64,000 nt of DNA from Epiperipatus broadwayi. Its lineage: Eukaryota; Onychophora; Udeonychophora; Euonychophora; Peripatidae. This document shows positions 22,261-36,319 of the stretch, one piece after another. The notes beneath the pieces were generated by a model. That model was not told the origin of the DNA, searched no databases, and worked only from the letters and a program-made list of their open reading frames with translations. A program made the position numbers and the translations under genes. The stretch covers positions 1,690,224 through 1,754,223 of the forward strand of contig JAQFVV010006336.1 of assembly GCA_028023455.1 (NCBI GenBank). Direction: 5' to 3'. Numbering within the stretch: position 1 is the stretch's first letter; every line of letters begins with the position of its first letter.

Positions 22261-25200
22261 TTTTTCACTTAAATGTAAACTTAACTGTTGTATATACCTA
22301 AATAAATGGTCATAATCAAACAGCATCCTGAATAGACAATCAGGGGATTCTTAGCACTCTCATGCTTCAAGCATCAAAAGTTGATTTGGCTGATGAATTT
22401 ACAATCTTTTGTAAATAAGAACCAAAATTTAGTTTTGTCTGACAACTTATATTTCAGTTAATAATTATCAAGTAAACTAAGAAAGAACACTGTTGCATTT
22501 CTTGATCTAATATTCAGAGGTAATATATACTACATTGGCTGATTGTGTTGGTGAACAGTCCATATATATTTTTTTATTATATGAATAATGTCATAGTAAT
22601 AACAACTATAATGAAAATAACATTTAGAATGGTTATCAGGAATTTGCCTTGGTCAGTTTATTTACGGCCTCACAGAGGAATCAAGATCTTCTTTCAGTTA
22701 ACAGCAAACTCTTTTCTACAACCCATAAAAACAATAAAGTTAAGAAAAACACAATAAAACGTTTCTAAAATTATTAATTTTAAATTTATTCATAAATTGT
22801 TTATTTTGATTTGTTAATTATAAAATTAAAACATTTTCAACGCTTTAAACATCCGTTTTGTCAAACGGGGTATAAATGTTCTTACTAGTCATTATGTTAA
22901 TTTTTTTCTTCTGAAAATCAAAATCCATCATATTCTAAGTAGGATCTAAGACCAAGATAAAAGATATTTGTTTAGAGATTTAATTGTATAATATTTTTTA
23001 AGTATTTATTGTAATAATAACATTTATAAAGATATAAAAATAAAAGATACTTGATATATATATATGTCTCTGTGTGTGTGTGAGTAAATTATACAAAATT
23101 ATATATATTGTATATTTAATTACTTGACCAATTTATTTTACCCATTAATATTTTAAAATGTAATTAATATTGCAGTATCCAAATTTTCTTTTTTATGAAT
23201 TAAACATAGTTTTTCAAGAATACATAAATATAATAATTAAAATTCTATATTTACTTGAAATCATCTATCAATTTATTTTAAAAAATCTCATACATGGATT
23301 CTCTGTTTTTTTTCCTATAAAAAAGGATTTGTTTTAAAAATATAACTTTTATGGAAAAAAAAATTGTACAAAAAAAATTTATATATTATATAATTATTTT
23401 GTAATTATTATTGAAAAGTAGAATGAATTCTTTATAAGATATCAAAATATATATATATATATATATGTATAGTGGGTGCAATTTTTTCCTATATTTTATC
23501 GAATGTAACTAACATTGTCAGTTGAATTCCAGTAACAGTTTCAATGTAGTAGATAAAGTAAACATCAACATAACAGTTAAAGGGCAGTTCAATTATTCAT
23601 ATTAATAATGCTAGAAAATTATCATTTTCAACAATTACATATATATTCTTTACAGTAGCTACTTATAAATGCATTCAAATGCAAACATTTATAAATGAAT
23701 TTGGCCATTCTAATTAGAGAGAAACAGACCAATAAAAAAATTAAAGTTAAAAATAATTTTGTGATAAATCACATGCCTAGTTCTTTGAATCTTTCAAATA
23801 TATATTATACAAAAGTAAATCAGGGCTTTGATATTAAGCATGCGACATTTCCTCCGTCAATAATAAAAGCTGCATTATATCTTTTGTGTTTATAGTCAGA
23901 GGATCAACATTTATCTAAATAATGCAGATTAATATAGAAATTTTATCCTCTAAATTATAATAAATTGACATCCATTTAGCAATCGCAAATAAATGATTAG
24001 TTATTAAAACAGGCTGGATATGGGTCAGTTCCCTGAAAAAAAAAAAAAAAAACTATGTCTGCTTGTGACCTGAAAAAAATTTCAAGGTTTAACTGTCTAG
24101 TATTCAAATTCCAATCATAGTGACGTTATGCAAATACCGTAATCTTTATACCACACCTTTAACATAATAATTTTATAAGATCTGCAACTTAAGTTAAAGG
24201 TTGAAAAGCAGTGGAAGAATTATTGATAATTGTGTTTTTTTCCTGACGATTCTCAAAATTCTTGGTCTAAACTTTTTAGAAACAAAACTTGTTTGCTATC
24301 AAAGTGCTTAATAACATATATAGATGTACTTTATATTCCAAAGTTAATACAGTATTTGAAAATCTTTATTTTCCTAACTTAAAAGAGAAATACGGTTTTC
24401 TAAAAAATAAAAAAGAAGTAATCACTGCTATTGTTATTGAAAAATACCAGTGTTGCAATTTTCTTTTTTTGTGAAGCTAATGAGGTAATCAATTATTTAA
24501 GATAATTGAATAGTGAGAAGTTAGGGAAACAGGAGAAGTGGAGGGGTGCGGGATGTAACAAAAGAAGCTAGAAAATGTTACTAAAGGTAATTTTTAAATT
24601 TAATAATTGTCTTTTATACTTTTATCTTCTTAATATACATATATGTTGCAAATAGCGTGTACAGTACACTACTTTAATATAAAATCCAAAGTCATATTAT
24701 TTATTTATGCTTTATAATTGTAATTATATTAATTGCACTTAAATTTTAGTAATGTTATTTATCTTTATGCAACTTACTTTCATCATATGTAATTTTTTAT
24801 TTTGTATTATTAATAAACTCTCTTTCAAAAGTAATATTATATGTTTAAAGTATTTAAAATAATATTTTTATAATAAAAAAATATTCACATGCAATATCCA
24901 CAAATAAATATGAATAATCCATCGAGTAATAAATATTTTAAAACTATACATTGTTTACCACACTAATTGCAAATAATGATTGTTGTTTAAATAATCAGAT
25001 GTAAGCATACAAGAATGTCGTCTTTATAGTAGTTAATCTATAGATGGTTAATTTTTAATTCAAAACTGACCACAAATGAAAAAAAAAATCATATAATATT
25101 AAAAGGTTTATTGCTAAAATGTAATACAATATTTAATATTGGTTTGGCTAAAAAAAATAATGTATATATTTTTTTTTATAATATTTTGATACTATGTATA

Positions 25201-26419
25201 TATTTTTTGCTTGTAAATCGTGAGGGTTTCTTTTACAGCATCACAGCACTAGATAGGGATTTTATGAATAAGCCTTCTGGCATCCATTGATTACTCTGGT
25301 TGGCGCGGAGTAGCACTATTGTATGGAGAGTTTTGCCTTGTTTAATGTTTGAAAATCATCAATTTTCAGAAGAGATTTATCATTAAACGTTTTTTAGATG
25401 TCATTTAGTACTTTCAAGAAAATTTACATCATTCAGATTCTCAAGTATTATAACATTTACTAGATAATCTCAATTTTTTTAAACATATGCAAGTTTTTAG
25501 GCACACAATTTTATACATAATAGTGTCCACTTAAAATACACCATCTTCTAAGTCATTTTAAACAGAAAAAGACTAGTTTTTAAACTCTGAAACAAAACAA
25601 AAAAAAGTATTTATGCAGTAGACTTCTTTATTCTTAAAAATATAACACTTCCAATAAGTTATTTTCTAACACAAAATTACAAAATTCATTTTGAATGATG
25701 ATAATGTTAGAATCAAATTGCTTTTGCTTATTGCCTATATTGATACAACTGCCCAACAATGTTGACAAATTCATAGATAGTTACAGATTTTAAACCATAT
25801 AGAAGTCAAAACAAACAAAAACAATTGACTATGAAGCTAATAAAATTGATTAAAACAAGGAAGTTTTTTTTTCTATTTCATCATTATAAAGAATTATACT
25901 GCAAGAATATTTTTGCCATTGGTAACCACTGAAAAATTATGTATAGTATGATTTTCCACACACTTAAAATAAATTATGTCCATTTCAATTACTAATTAAA
26001 TCATCTAATAAGAAAGAACCAATACATAAAAAATAAAGTGCATTTGTTCTGAATATATTAAGAAAACAACACTTATTAGATAATAACCAAGTTTTCTCAG
26101 AAACTTTAATAATAAAAAATCAAGGCAATCAAAAAAGTTTCAGTTCAGAAAGTAATCATTTATGTCTACAATGATATTTTCTAAACCTGAATTAAAATTC
26201 AGTAACATTTCTACAATTTTATAAGTAATTCATATGTTGTGGATGACTATATTATTTTTTTTCCTAAATGTTTTTAATGTAATCCTCAATAATTTTAGAT
26301 TTACTGCAGGGAATAGTAGTTACTTCTGTATAAATACTTTATAAACTTGAATGTAAGAGCAATTACTTCATTTTTGAACAAATTACATTAATTTATTTAA
26401 ATAAAATGGCAAATTTAAT
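22261..26419. other. Non-coding AT-rich DNA
   Basis: No gene recognised. There is a TATA/TG microsatellite at about 23054-23082 and (TA)n at about 23445-23466. The short frames at 22545-22757, 23695-23895 and 24289-24474 have no motifs. A less AT-biased patch at about 25230-25345 has no convincing frame; if any host exon lies here it cannot be identified from sequence alone. Confidence 0.45.
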
Positions 26420-26424
26420 TTGGA

Positions 26425-26460
<36 letters not shown>

Positions 26461-26496
26461 TCCAATATTAAATATATATATATATATATATATATT
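26420..26496. repeat. TA-cored palindrome plus TA run
   Basis: TTGGATGA (26420-26427), about 29 bp of TA-type sequence, TCATCCAA (to 26464), a short spacer, and a second (TA)n at about 26472-26495. On the opposite strand the order is (TA)n-X-(TA)n-X', the same as at 2.6 kb and 14.4 kb. Confidence 0.85.
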
Positions 26497-28985
26497 GTAA
26501 CCTAGTGTTATTGACACTTGGTTTACTTGGCATTATTTCTGCAGGAAAACAATGCTATTCTTTAAAGAAATAAAAAGATAAAATAACAATAGTAATAATT
26601 GATTAATAAAGTATGCTATTCACTCACTTTGGCATGTTTTGGGTGAATAACTAATAGATTTAATAACTCAATGTCATTTTAAAGAGAGAACATGAATAAT
26701 TTAATTGAGATATTAATAATTAGAGCAAATTAATATGGTATAAAAGCTAAACAGTAATTGATTTTGGATGGGTAGAGGGGAGAGTGGATGAGTGTCTTAT
26801 CATAAAGCACAATAACTTCTGGTAATTTCTTTTGTAAAAAAAAAAAATTAAAAAAAAAAAATGTTTAAAGAATTATACATCACTGATTGTTAATTTAATG
26901 TATTTATTATTATTTTTTTATATTGTCAAATTACTTTGTAATCCAGGTAAATAATACCGAAAACTATATGATTGTGATAAGTTTTTCCTTTCTTTTGTTT
27001 ATGTTATAATCAAATCATTATTTTTCTGGAAGAGGTCGCTAAAGTAAAAAAAAACAACAACAACAAAACGAAACAACCAATTACATAATCAAGATCATTT
27101 TTTTTGAAAAATATAGTCTGCTTTTAGTTTTCAAGGAAGGAACAGTGCTGAAATTTGGTAACTCAATTTTTTCATTTTATTTTGCAGAAATAAATGTAAT
27201 CAAAGTAAAATTTTAATAATATAATGTGTGGCTAAATTTTTTTGATAATATATCCTGATTTTCTTTGCCATTTACCTATTTAAAGACCTTTTATACTTAA
27301 AAGTTTATTGTCTCACGCTAAAGTTCAAAAATGACAGATGTAACTAAAAGAGTCACGAAAAATTATATTATATCTAAATTAAGGAAAAGAAGCGATTTCC
27401 AAGGAAAAATTAATTATTTATTAACTTTATGTCATTTATTGATATTTTCTTGGTATAGAAAGAAAAAAAATACTAATTGAAAGAAATATTTTGAAACCAA
27501 GGAAAATCAACTAGAAACATTTTCACGCTCTTTCTCAATATTGTCTGCCTTTACAAGTAATGTAGTTACATACGTTAAAATATGTTTTATTCACCAAGAA
27601 TTGTCTGGAAATAATAATAATGATAAATAAGATTAAATTATGCACCTGTATATTTTTTTTAAAAAAAAATAAAAAAATATAAACTTTCTCAGAGTAAATA
27701 TAGGAAAAGTTATATAGGGGCATTCTTATGGAGAAGTTACCGTTAAAAAAAATTATAATACCTAAAGTATGAACAAAACCAAATATCTTAGTGACTTAAT
27801 AATAAAAATAAATGATATATTATATTATACATCAGTTGGAATTATTAAAACTTCATGTACACGTAAATTGACTGCAGTTATTATCATAATAATCTCTCGG
27901 AAAATTGCGCATTTTCGTCCATAAGTAAACTAGCTAATAAGTATATGTATCGTCAAAAAAATATATATATATTGTGTATGTTTATCATCTATAGTCAAAT
28001 ATTCGTCTATATTAGAAGTCTATTTTTTTTTCTTGGATCCCAAAATTGTAGCAGTTTAATTCAAGTAAGAATTAATCTTCAATTCTGCTATATTTTTCTT
28101 TACCTAATTTATTAAACGCACAAAATAAGAGAAAACTTTTATTTAAAGGAAATAATACCATGCGTTTATTGTTTTTAAACTTGCTTCGTGAAATACGACT
28201 GGATAAAGCTCTTCATCTGGACCAATTGCTCAACAGAAAAACATTTTCTAATGAGAGAGTATGCACTTGTTAATTAATGATTGTTTAAAACTAAGTTATA
28301 AATGATATGTATTTTTTTGTTATATCACATAGGTTAAAGTCTGTATGGTCAAGTGATATTTAATAGCCTTGTAATGACAAAGGTATGTTTTAATATAATT
28401 ATTATAATTATTATAGACTTCTAATATACACGAAAAAAAAAAAAAATCTATAAAATATGTTTTAATTATTACATACAATTGTAGGTAGAAATTTTGTATG
28501 TTAGATACGTAAAAGAAAAATATTTAGATATTTAAGGGGTAAAATAAATATTGAAAATTATCAGAAGTAACTAAAAAAAAAAAAAAATGCTATAACAAAA
28601 TATTTCTTGTTAAAGTTTTGAAACGAATTTATACTGTATTAATTGAGGAATTTATTCCTAATTATTCTTAAATAACACATCCACTTTATTTAGTTTAAGA
28701 TAGTATGCTACCAACTATTTTTGAATGTTCCTTTATTAAAATTAAAATTATTATACTTTTATTCTATGATGTCCATTGATTTCAGATGTTGATCAAAGTA
28801 TACCCGGTAACATAAGTTTATTATAATCAATGTATTTACTTATTCTGCCCAGATATAGCATTGGTATATGCTTAATATTCGCATAGACAATAATTATAAT
28901 GTATTTATTTTGTGGGATGAAAAATGATCTCCCCAAAAGCTTTGTTTTCCATGAGAGGAAGATTTTAAATATAATGTTCAGATAT
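26497..28985. other. Non-coding AT-rich DNA
   Basis: No recognisable coding homology; poly-A runs at about 26839-26861 and elsewhere. Confidence 0.5.
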
Positions 28986-28989
28986 GTTT

Positions 28990-29080
28990 ATAGCCCAAGT
29001 GATCGATTCTCATAGATAGGACGATCAAGAATTTATCTAGCATTTAGTATGCTTCATTCGTTTAAATCCCAGGAGAGGAT
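28990..29080 (+). mobile_element. Possible tRNA-derived SINE head
   Basis: TAGCCCAAGTGA (28991-29002) matches the RNA polymerase III A box TRGYNNARNNGG at 11 of 12 positions. CGTTTAAATCCC (29059-29070) is one change away from the B box GTTCAAATCC. The A-to-B distance (about 69 bp start to start) is longer than in tRNAs (about 44), so an insertion or chance is possible. The following 250 bp is less AT-rich than average. Confidence 0.35.
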
Positions 29081-30765
29081 TGTATTTGGTGTGTGTTCAT
29101 TGTATGCCCAAGTAAGAGGCAAGAAACCACCAAAATATTTTAATATAGTAGATTACTCTACAGACCTTCGTGGTTATTCCATATTCCTCATGTGAAAATA
29201 AAGATAGCTCCACCATGGAAGGTGTTGATTATTGTGCTTAATTTTGAAAGTTCGGGCAAGATAAAGGTTGTATTGGAGGTGTTAGTTCCTCAAGATCCAC
29301 TTTAGTATAAATAGTGCGTTAGTAACTAGGATCAATATCTGTATTGTGCTGCTAAATATTGCTAGTATTTGACAAGTAAATCAATGGAGAAAGTAATTAA
29401 AATTGCGTAATTTAAAACGCTTATTTACTGAAGGAATATTCAAATGCAATATTTAATTCTGGTTAGTAATTAAATAATACTCATATTTTAAAATTATACG
29501 TATGAATAAAATTTGTATCATAACTTAAGTTAGCATTAAGTTAAATGTAAGATGGTAAGTGTAACTTCTGATAACTGGCCTATAATTAGAATAGGTTATC
29601 CCATTAAAGACCATAAATAAAGTAAATGTATTAGAAATAAATTTAATATTTTGCGTATTGCATATGATGGGATTAATCATTTAAAAAAAAAAAAAAAAAA
29701 ACAAAAAAAAAAAAATAGTTAGTCAATAATTTTGAATAAAAGCTTCTACAAGGTTACCAAAATGTAATAAACAATGTATTGGTAATGAAATGTACTTTTA
29801 GTTAATCAATCCATATGATTGCATACAGGAGAAGTAGTAACCTCTAGTCCATAAACAAAAGAGTATACAGATTAATGTCAGTTATATTTTATATTTTTGT
29901 ATTACTATGGGATTATTGAATAAATGTTCATATATTTTTTTTTGTGATAATAATAAATTATAGTCTTGTTAAAATTTGTTGTAGATTCATTTTTTTGTTT
30001 TTATATGCTAAATATAAGTGTTTGCACAATATTTGCAAAACCTTTTCTTGAGTCCGAAATCATTCCAAATTCTTAAAAACTTAATATACCAGATAAATAA
30101 AGTTAAGCAGATCGGAATATGTCATTATATTTTAGTTTAATGATAATTATTTATGGAGTTGAAAACTTAAGACTAAACATTCACCTTTGTGTAAAAAAAA
30201 AAAAAATGAATTTATTCCCAAACCATTAACTTTGGTTGCACATTATTCCATTCCCATTTAGTTAAATTGTCTAAGTAATAAATCTTAGTTATATCATTGT
30301 GTTGTCATGGATGATGGAAGGACACAAAAAGCACCCTTGTCTTTTTATTATTCTGACTGAGATTCTGAAAAAAAAAAAAAAGGCTGTGTTATTCAAAATT
30401 ATACGTCATTATTGAATAGAATTATCATCTCTTTAAATAATATAGCAGTGGATATGAGAGATGAAGACACATTGAATTTAAGTAAAATAAATGTTTCCTA
30501 TAGCCGACCAGAATGCCAGTCATATGCGACAACACAATACTGCCGAGCATTTCCGTACATGAAACAAAGAACCCTGAGATTAACATTATTATAATTATTC
30601 TTTAAATTAATAAGTGATCAATTATTGTTGTTATTACAATCGTGGCATGGCTTAAGAGAATTGAATGTACAATTGTATTATATGAAAAGTATTTTAGATC
30701 ATATTGGAAAATTAATGGATATGTTGCTTTTATTTTGGTTGCCTTAACAACAACCTGAAAAAGTA
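29081..30765. other. Non-coding AT-rich DNA
   Basis: Includes an A-rich block at 29683-29715. A short frame at 30412-30594 shows no motif. Confidence 0.5.
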
Positions 30766-30769
30766 GTGT

Positions 30770-30952
30770 CACAAGTGCAAATAAACTAATAAAAGATTAT
30801 TGAGTTAGAAATGGCGAAAAATGCAAATAAACTAAACTAATAAAAATATTGGGTTAGAAAATAAAAAATAAATAAATAAACTAATAAATAAACTAATAAA
30901 GTAGTGGGTTAGAATATATATATATATATGTGTGTGTGTGAGAGATAGAGAG
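30770..30952. repeat. Imperfect tandem repeat followed by TA/TG/GA microsatellite
   Basis: Three imperfect copies of a roughly 45-60-bp unit carrying AAATAAACTAATAAA and GGGTTAGAA-type blocks (about 30778-30912). A compound (TA)n(TG)n(AG)n tract follows at about 30915-30955. Confidence 0.75.
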
Positions 30953-30955
30953 AGA

Positions 30956-32005
30956 GTTCATATATGTTTATTTTTCATAGATGCACATCAAGTATGTTAT
31001 TTGATGCAGTTTTATTTTACTAATAACTAATTGATAAAAATTGATGATTGTCAGAAGATTTGTGATGATATCATTATATTAGACTGAGTTGTTAAATGTT
31101 TTTGGAAAAAATTCAAACTTTATTTATACTTTTCAAAATACATTCAGTTGGAAATATTAATACACAGATTAATCTTTGAAATATTAAAATTTTACAGTTC
31201 CTTACTGATCTGTGTGTTATGACCTACAGTTGAATATATTTAGAGAGATGTTATGTTTGAATTTTTCTAAGAATTTAAACTAAATGATAAAAACAACCAG
31301 TAACTTAATGAACTGTTAATATACTATGTCTAATGTGAACTTACAATGTATTATATTTATCTATTACTATAAACAATTTTTATCATATATAATAAATAAA
31401 ATTTTTCATTAAAATAACTAGAGGCAAATTAATTTTTAGTTTCTTTTAAAAATCAAATTATAAAACTGAACATCCAAAATCACTCGTAAAACTTCACTTT
31501 TTATTGGCATAATCATGAAAAATATACAAAAAAATATAATCAAATTAAATATAAATATGAGAGAATAATAAATAATAGATGTATGAGGAGTTGAATAAAA
31601 GTATTGGAAAAAACAAATGTTCATTACAAACAATGTGTTATTAGCAGAAAAGAAAATTCTCATGAATTTACAGCAAAAAAAAAAAAACTGAATAAAAGAA
31701 GCTTTATCACCAGATAGAGGTTGTGTCAAAAAAAATTGCAGCACAGGACACATATATGAAAGAAATACATTTCATTATTAGAGCTTGCTGATATGTGAAA
31801 AAATTTACACACTTCAAATTTATGTTTATTATATTTACATAATAAAATACATGATTTTTTAAATTTGTTTTTACTACAAATAGTCAAAATAAGAGTCATA
31901 GATCACATGACTACAATCTCAAATTATTAATCAGAGAAATATAAAAAAAATAAAGATAAAAAGTTTACAAATAACTATGAAACATGGATATTGCTATATA
32001 TATAT
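30956..32005. other. Non-coding AT-rich DNA
   Basis: A minus-strand frame at 31436-31753 has no identifiable RT or other motif. It could be far-decayed C-terminal sequence of the neighbouring minus-strand LINE, but I cannot support that. Confidence 0.4.
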
Positions 32006-32010
32006 ATATA

Positions 32011-32179
32011 ATGGTAATTAACTATTATATATAGTCTTTCAATCCATACAAGTATTTTTGATTAATTCCTTAACTGCCCTCAACTGCTGTTTTTTTTTTT
32101 TTTTAAATTTAATGACAGTTAAGGAATTAACCAATAGTACTGCAGATTGAAAGACGGTATATAATAATAAATTTACCAT
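32011..32179. mobile_element. 169-bp foldback / MITE-like element
   Basis: The left arm (32011-32072) carries ATGGTAATTAAC, TAGTCTTTCAATC and TTAATTCCTTAACTG. The right arm (about 32109-32179) carries the reverse complements: CAGTTAAGGAATTAA, GATTGAAAGAC and TTTACCAT. A TA dinucleotide abuts both ends (32009-32010 and 32180-32181). A T-rich loop (about 32090-32105) separates the arms. No transposase frame is present. It lies at the downstream end of the visible part of a minus-strand LINE. Confidence 0.78.
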
Positions 32180-32189
32180 TATATTTATT

Positions 32190-33450
32190 GTTTTTATTAT
32201 TACTACAATAATTTTTTTTTTTAAAAACCAAAGCAATATTATTAGTATAGATGAATATTCTGCATTCTGTGTGCAGAAAATCACTAATGAAAAACTACAA
32301 TTATCATTTAGTGTCATTCAAATTTTTCTATTAGAAGCATTTTGTTAAGTACATTTTTTTTTGTCTTTTGCATTTGTGAATTTTAGAAACATTTAAAAGA
32401 ACACCATTTTTTCAATCAAATCATAAGCTGAGATTAAATCAAGAATGATAGCACTAATTTTTAATTTATTTTGGAAGCCTTCAATTGGTAAAGACAAAAC
32501 ATGCTCTTAAAAACAATTTTAACTGTAGGCAGATAATTATTAACTATTGACCAAATTTTTGTTAATATGGTTCTTTCAAAAACGTTGTAGGAAACATATA
32601 ATTTATCAGGCAATAATTTTTGGATCATTATTAGGAGTGATATAGTTCTGTTTTTATGACATATGTTTGGAATATTTTCTATATGAATAATGTTACTGAA
32701 TGGTTTTGTTAACTAAACATTGACATTGGTTTCAAATTTTTTTTAAACCATAAAAACATACTATTTCTTTCCATGAATTATCCTGTTTTAAGACAATCAA
32801 GGGCATGTTTTCCAACATCTACAGGATTTATCATATTGATATTAGAGAAACAGTGTTGAAGAGAAATTTGAAATTGCGCTTTAGTTATAACTTTTTTTAT
32901 TCTATCAATTTTGAGTTTAGATTCTACATATTATTGTCAGTAGTAATTCTTTTAAAACTTTCATAAAACTGATCAATCTTTACAATGAGATTTTATAAAA
33001 TTTTGTTTCTCAATTTTTTTTAGCCTCAAATAGTGATTTTACAAGTCTGTCAGAAATTTCTGGAACTGTGGTAAAAATCAATTAGTTATAAAGAGCAATG
33101 CTAACTTTGTTCCAACCTGAAATGAATAGTTCTAGCAACTCCTTTTGTGATTTTATTAAAACGTATCATAACAAGAATATATTAAAGAGATTTTTATTAA
33201 TATTCCTTTCAAGGTATCCAGTATATTGATTCCAAATAGCTTCCACTATATTCTAACCCAAATCAAAATAACTTTCAACTATAAAAATATAAATTCCAAA
33301 TATGATTAGACTTTGATTCATATTGCCATGGGTGAAGTGATCTAGAATAAGTTAATCAATAGGTAATAGAAAAACACTTGTTGTTAAAACAAAATATAAA
33401 TCAGGAATTGGGTCTGTTCCCCAACTGCCTGAAGATAATATTCATAAGTA
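32190..33450 (-). pseudogene. LINE relic (Jockey/CR1-like RT)
   Basis: Minus-strand RT. YVSYNVFERTILTKIW and NNYLPT (about 32540-32610) match the conserved YKVFERLIL..I...NN.LP segment before motif A. Next come IEGFQNKLKISAIILDL and ISAYDLIEK (about 32405-32489), which form motif A with the catalytic Asp. NASNRKI, TLNDNCSFSLVIF and QNAEYSS (about 32240-32335) correspond to the segment leading to motif B. Upstream sequence to about 33450 contains weaker LINE-like pieces. Stops and frameshifts are frequent. The RT belongs to a different lineage from the RTE-like copies. The clade name is tentative. Confidence 0.7.
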
Positions 33451-36315
33451 TGATTTGTTTTAATTCATTCATTCTAAAAATTCACAACTTGTTTGATTCT
33501 CATTTGCATATATCCAAAATCTAGTATCAAAATTAAAATTCTTTAAAAATATAGATGCATGAAGATGTGGAAAATAAGGATAAAGTCAATTTGTATTGGG
33601 AGTGTTTGTAAATATCACATACATATAATTTTTTCATATGAATGATAATTGTAATATCATTTGAACTATATTTAATAGAAGTTGTTGGCTTTAAAATGAT
33701 GATTTGAAAGAAAAAAAAGTAGCCACAATGTTTATAATGCATGCTATCAATAATTGTGTAAATCCAGAAAATTTTAAGATGCACATTATTAGATGAATGA
33801 TGGCTCTTTTGAATCACATTTATATCAATGTTGTGCTGAACAAATGATTTGTAGATGATCAAAATTTTGGTTTTGATATATCCTCAATGTTAAATTAAAA
33901 TAATTTATAAGAGATAATTATCATAGAATGTATATTTGATATTTGAAGTATTACATGATTTCTAATATCACATTGTCAATTTTAATTTCAAGACCATAGA
34001 AACTCATTTTTGTATTTCTGGAACAACCCCCCCCCCCCCAAAAAAAAAAAGAATATTGCAAAAATTCACATTAATTGATTTGATATGTATTTTTATAATT
34101 TGCTATTTTTTTTATCAAGATAAAATGTGGTTTTCATGTGAAGACATTGGTTTCACATATAAATGGATACTACTATTTACAGAATGGACTATGAAAAGAT
34201 TATTATATGGGATCAGAATGAAAATAAAGGTCATCCTTATAAAATGTAATTTATCTAATATTATTCCTCAGGACATCATGTAATATCTGAGCTTTACGCA
34301 ATAATGTTTTTGGACAATTTTTCTTTGTTTTAAGATGGTAATGTTCCAATTCATACAACCCACATTTTTACATATTGGTTAGGAAGTTATAAGACAAAAT
34401 TTATCTTTCATGATTTTCCAGTCAACTGCATTAAATATTAGAGACTCTATAGGCTAATCGTCATTTCAAAAGTTTTGTGATTTTTGCCATAAAGAATGTA
34501 TACTGCCACAGATGTCATTATAATCTTTATACATAAAACATTCAAATCACAAAAATAAATACAATTCAAAATTGAGTCACAAGGAAAAAGGAAAAAGACT
34601 AGAACATTGTATTAGAAAATTGTTTGAAAAATGATTCTATATTTAAAAAAATATTTTGACATTAATGTTTACTGAATGAAAGTCCTGGTTATTTTTAGTT
34701 AGAAGTTTAGGAAAATAAAGTATATGAATACTTTTAGTGCTCATTTTTAGAAAAAAAAAAAAGATGATTCTTTTTGAAAAAAAAATATTTGCACTGTTTT
34801 TGTTGTTTTGATGAGATAACGATATGTTTTATAGTGTTACTAACTAACTATTAATAGTATTATAAAGTAGTAATTAGAAAAGCATATTCGGGGGTTTAGT
34901 AGATGTAATTAAAGTATTGTAGATGATTGTGAACCAGCACTTGTTAGACACTGAATAGCTGATATTGTTTAGAAACAAATGTAGAAAAAGGAAGTATTTT
35001 ATTTTCAGCATAAATAATCATTAAAAATTATCACCATTTCTACAGAATATATTCATCTTGATGAAATACAAATCATGTCAGATGAATACCATAGCGTTCC
35101 CCAAAACACATTTTATTTTAAAGAGTAATTCAGTTCGACATTCTTGAATGCAAAACTGTAATAACCTATTATGAAAAAATATATATAATTAATAATTCCT
35201 TAATCTTATTAACGCCATCTCTATTCCTAGCTTTAAGAAGCTGTTGAAGAATATACCTAATTAAAAATAAAATAGAATACATCATGTCAATTTCACTTTA
35301 ATTTATTCTTCCTAACATCAGTAAGCCACTTAGTATAAAATATAAATCTATAGAAAATATGTGTCCTACAGATATTAATTATTTCAGTATAAAAATTATG
35401 AGACATTTCTTATTTCCATGATTTTGAATGATTTGTTCTTTACAATTCACTTTTTTTTTTCAAAACGTTAACATTTAAGTTTATATTTATAAATGCATGC
35501 CTAAAGGAGCACATATCTAAATTATTTTTACTTGATATATATATTCTTTTATAATCTGAATCAAATCAATATAGATTTATAATCAAGTTCTTATCTTCAG
35601 AACTTGTCATTCTGTCATTTATTGGTCAAGGTTTTATTTATCTTTTAAATTCTGGCTTTCAAAGGATTTCTTTAGATCACATTCAATATAAGGTTGATAA
35701 ATCTCTGAAAAGTCTTATCAAAGAAAACTAAACCTCTATGGTGATCTGTGTACTCTTTTCTTTTTGAATACATTTTGACATTTTTGACCAAAGAGAAATG
35801 CCATAATTTTTAAAATATTACATTTTTTTTAAAAAAAAAAGTTTATTTTTTAAGACATTTATATAATAATTAGTACTATATATATATCAAATTTTGTCTT
35901 ATATTGTAAAATAAATAAAATGTCAAAATTTTGTTCGTGTGTAAATACGTGTATGTATGTATATTGTCGGTCTTAATAACCATTTTAAATGGAACTGTAC
36001 TATTTGTAGTCACATGACTTTTTTAAAAAATGGTTGGCAGCGAATTACAGTTGATCTTTTTCAAAAAAAAATCTTCATTAAATTTATGTGCTTAATTCTA
36101 ACTCTTAGTTAACTAATAATTAAAATAAAAAAAACGCGACGATTATTAGCTTTTAATCAAACAAATAAACAATCGAACAAATTAATTTCTTCCTTGGAAA
36201 AAATATATTCTACCAATAACGATTAAACTAATGTCTTTAAACAAACTCTCGAAGCTTTAGAATACTTTTTTATAATTCAATTAGAAATATAACTTTTTAT
36301 GATTCATGAAATTAT
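33451..36315. other. Non-coding DNA with C13-A11 run
   Basis: A homopolymer pair C13/A11 lies at 34027-34050. Frames at 33533-33862 (-) and 34056-34283 (+) show no motif; the first may be decayed 5' sequence of the LINE to its left. No other feature is seen. Confidence 0.45.
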
Positions 36316-36319
36316 GTTT

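Noticed and set aside
24055-24115. GTATTCAAATTCC B-box-like word
   Set aside because: Upstream sequence is a poly-A tract region without an A box.
25230-25345. Less AT-rich patch as a host exon
   Set aside because: Stops in the frames examined and no splice or protein motif that can be supported.
30412-30594. 60-codon frame with slightly less biased composition
   Set aside because: No recognisable domain; too short to support as a gene.
31436-31753. 105-codon minus-strand frame as a membrane protein
   Set aside because: The hydrophobic, Phe/Ile-rich translation is what AT-rich antisense DNA gives; no signal of selection can be seen.
33533-33862. 109-codon minus-strand frame
   Set aside because: No RT or endonuclease motif could be matched; possibly decayed LINE 5' sequence but not supportable.
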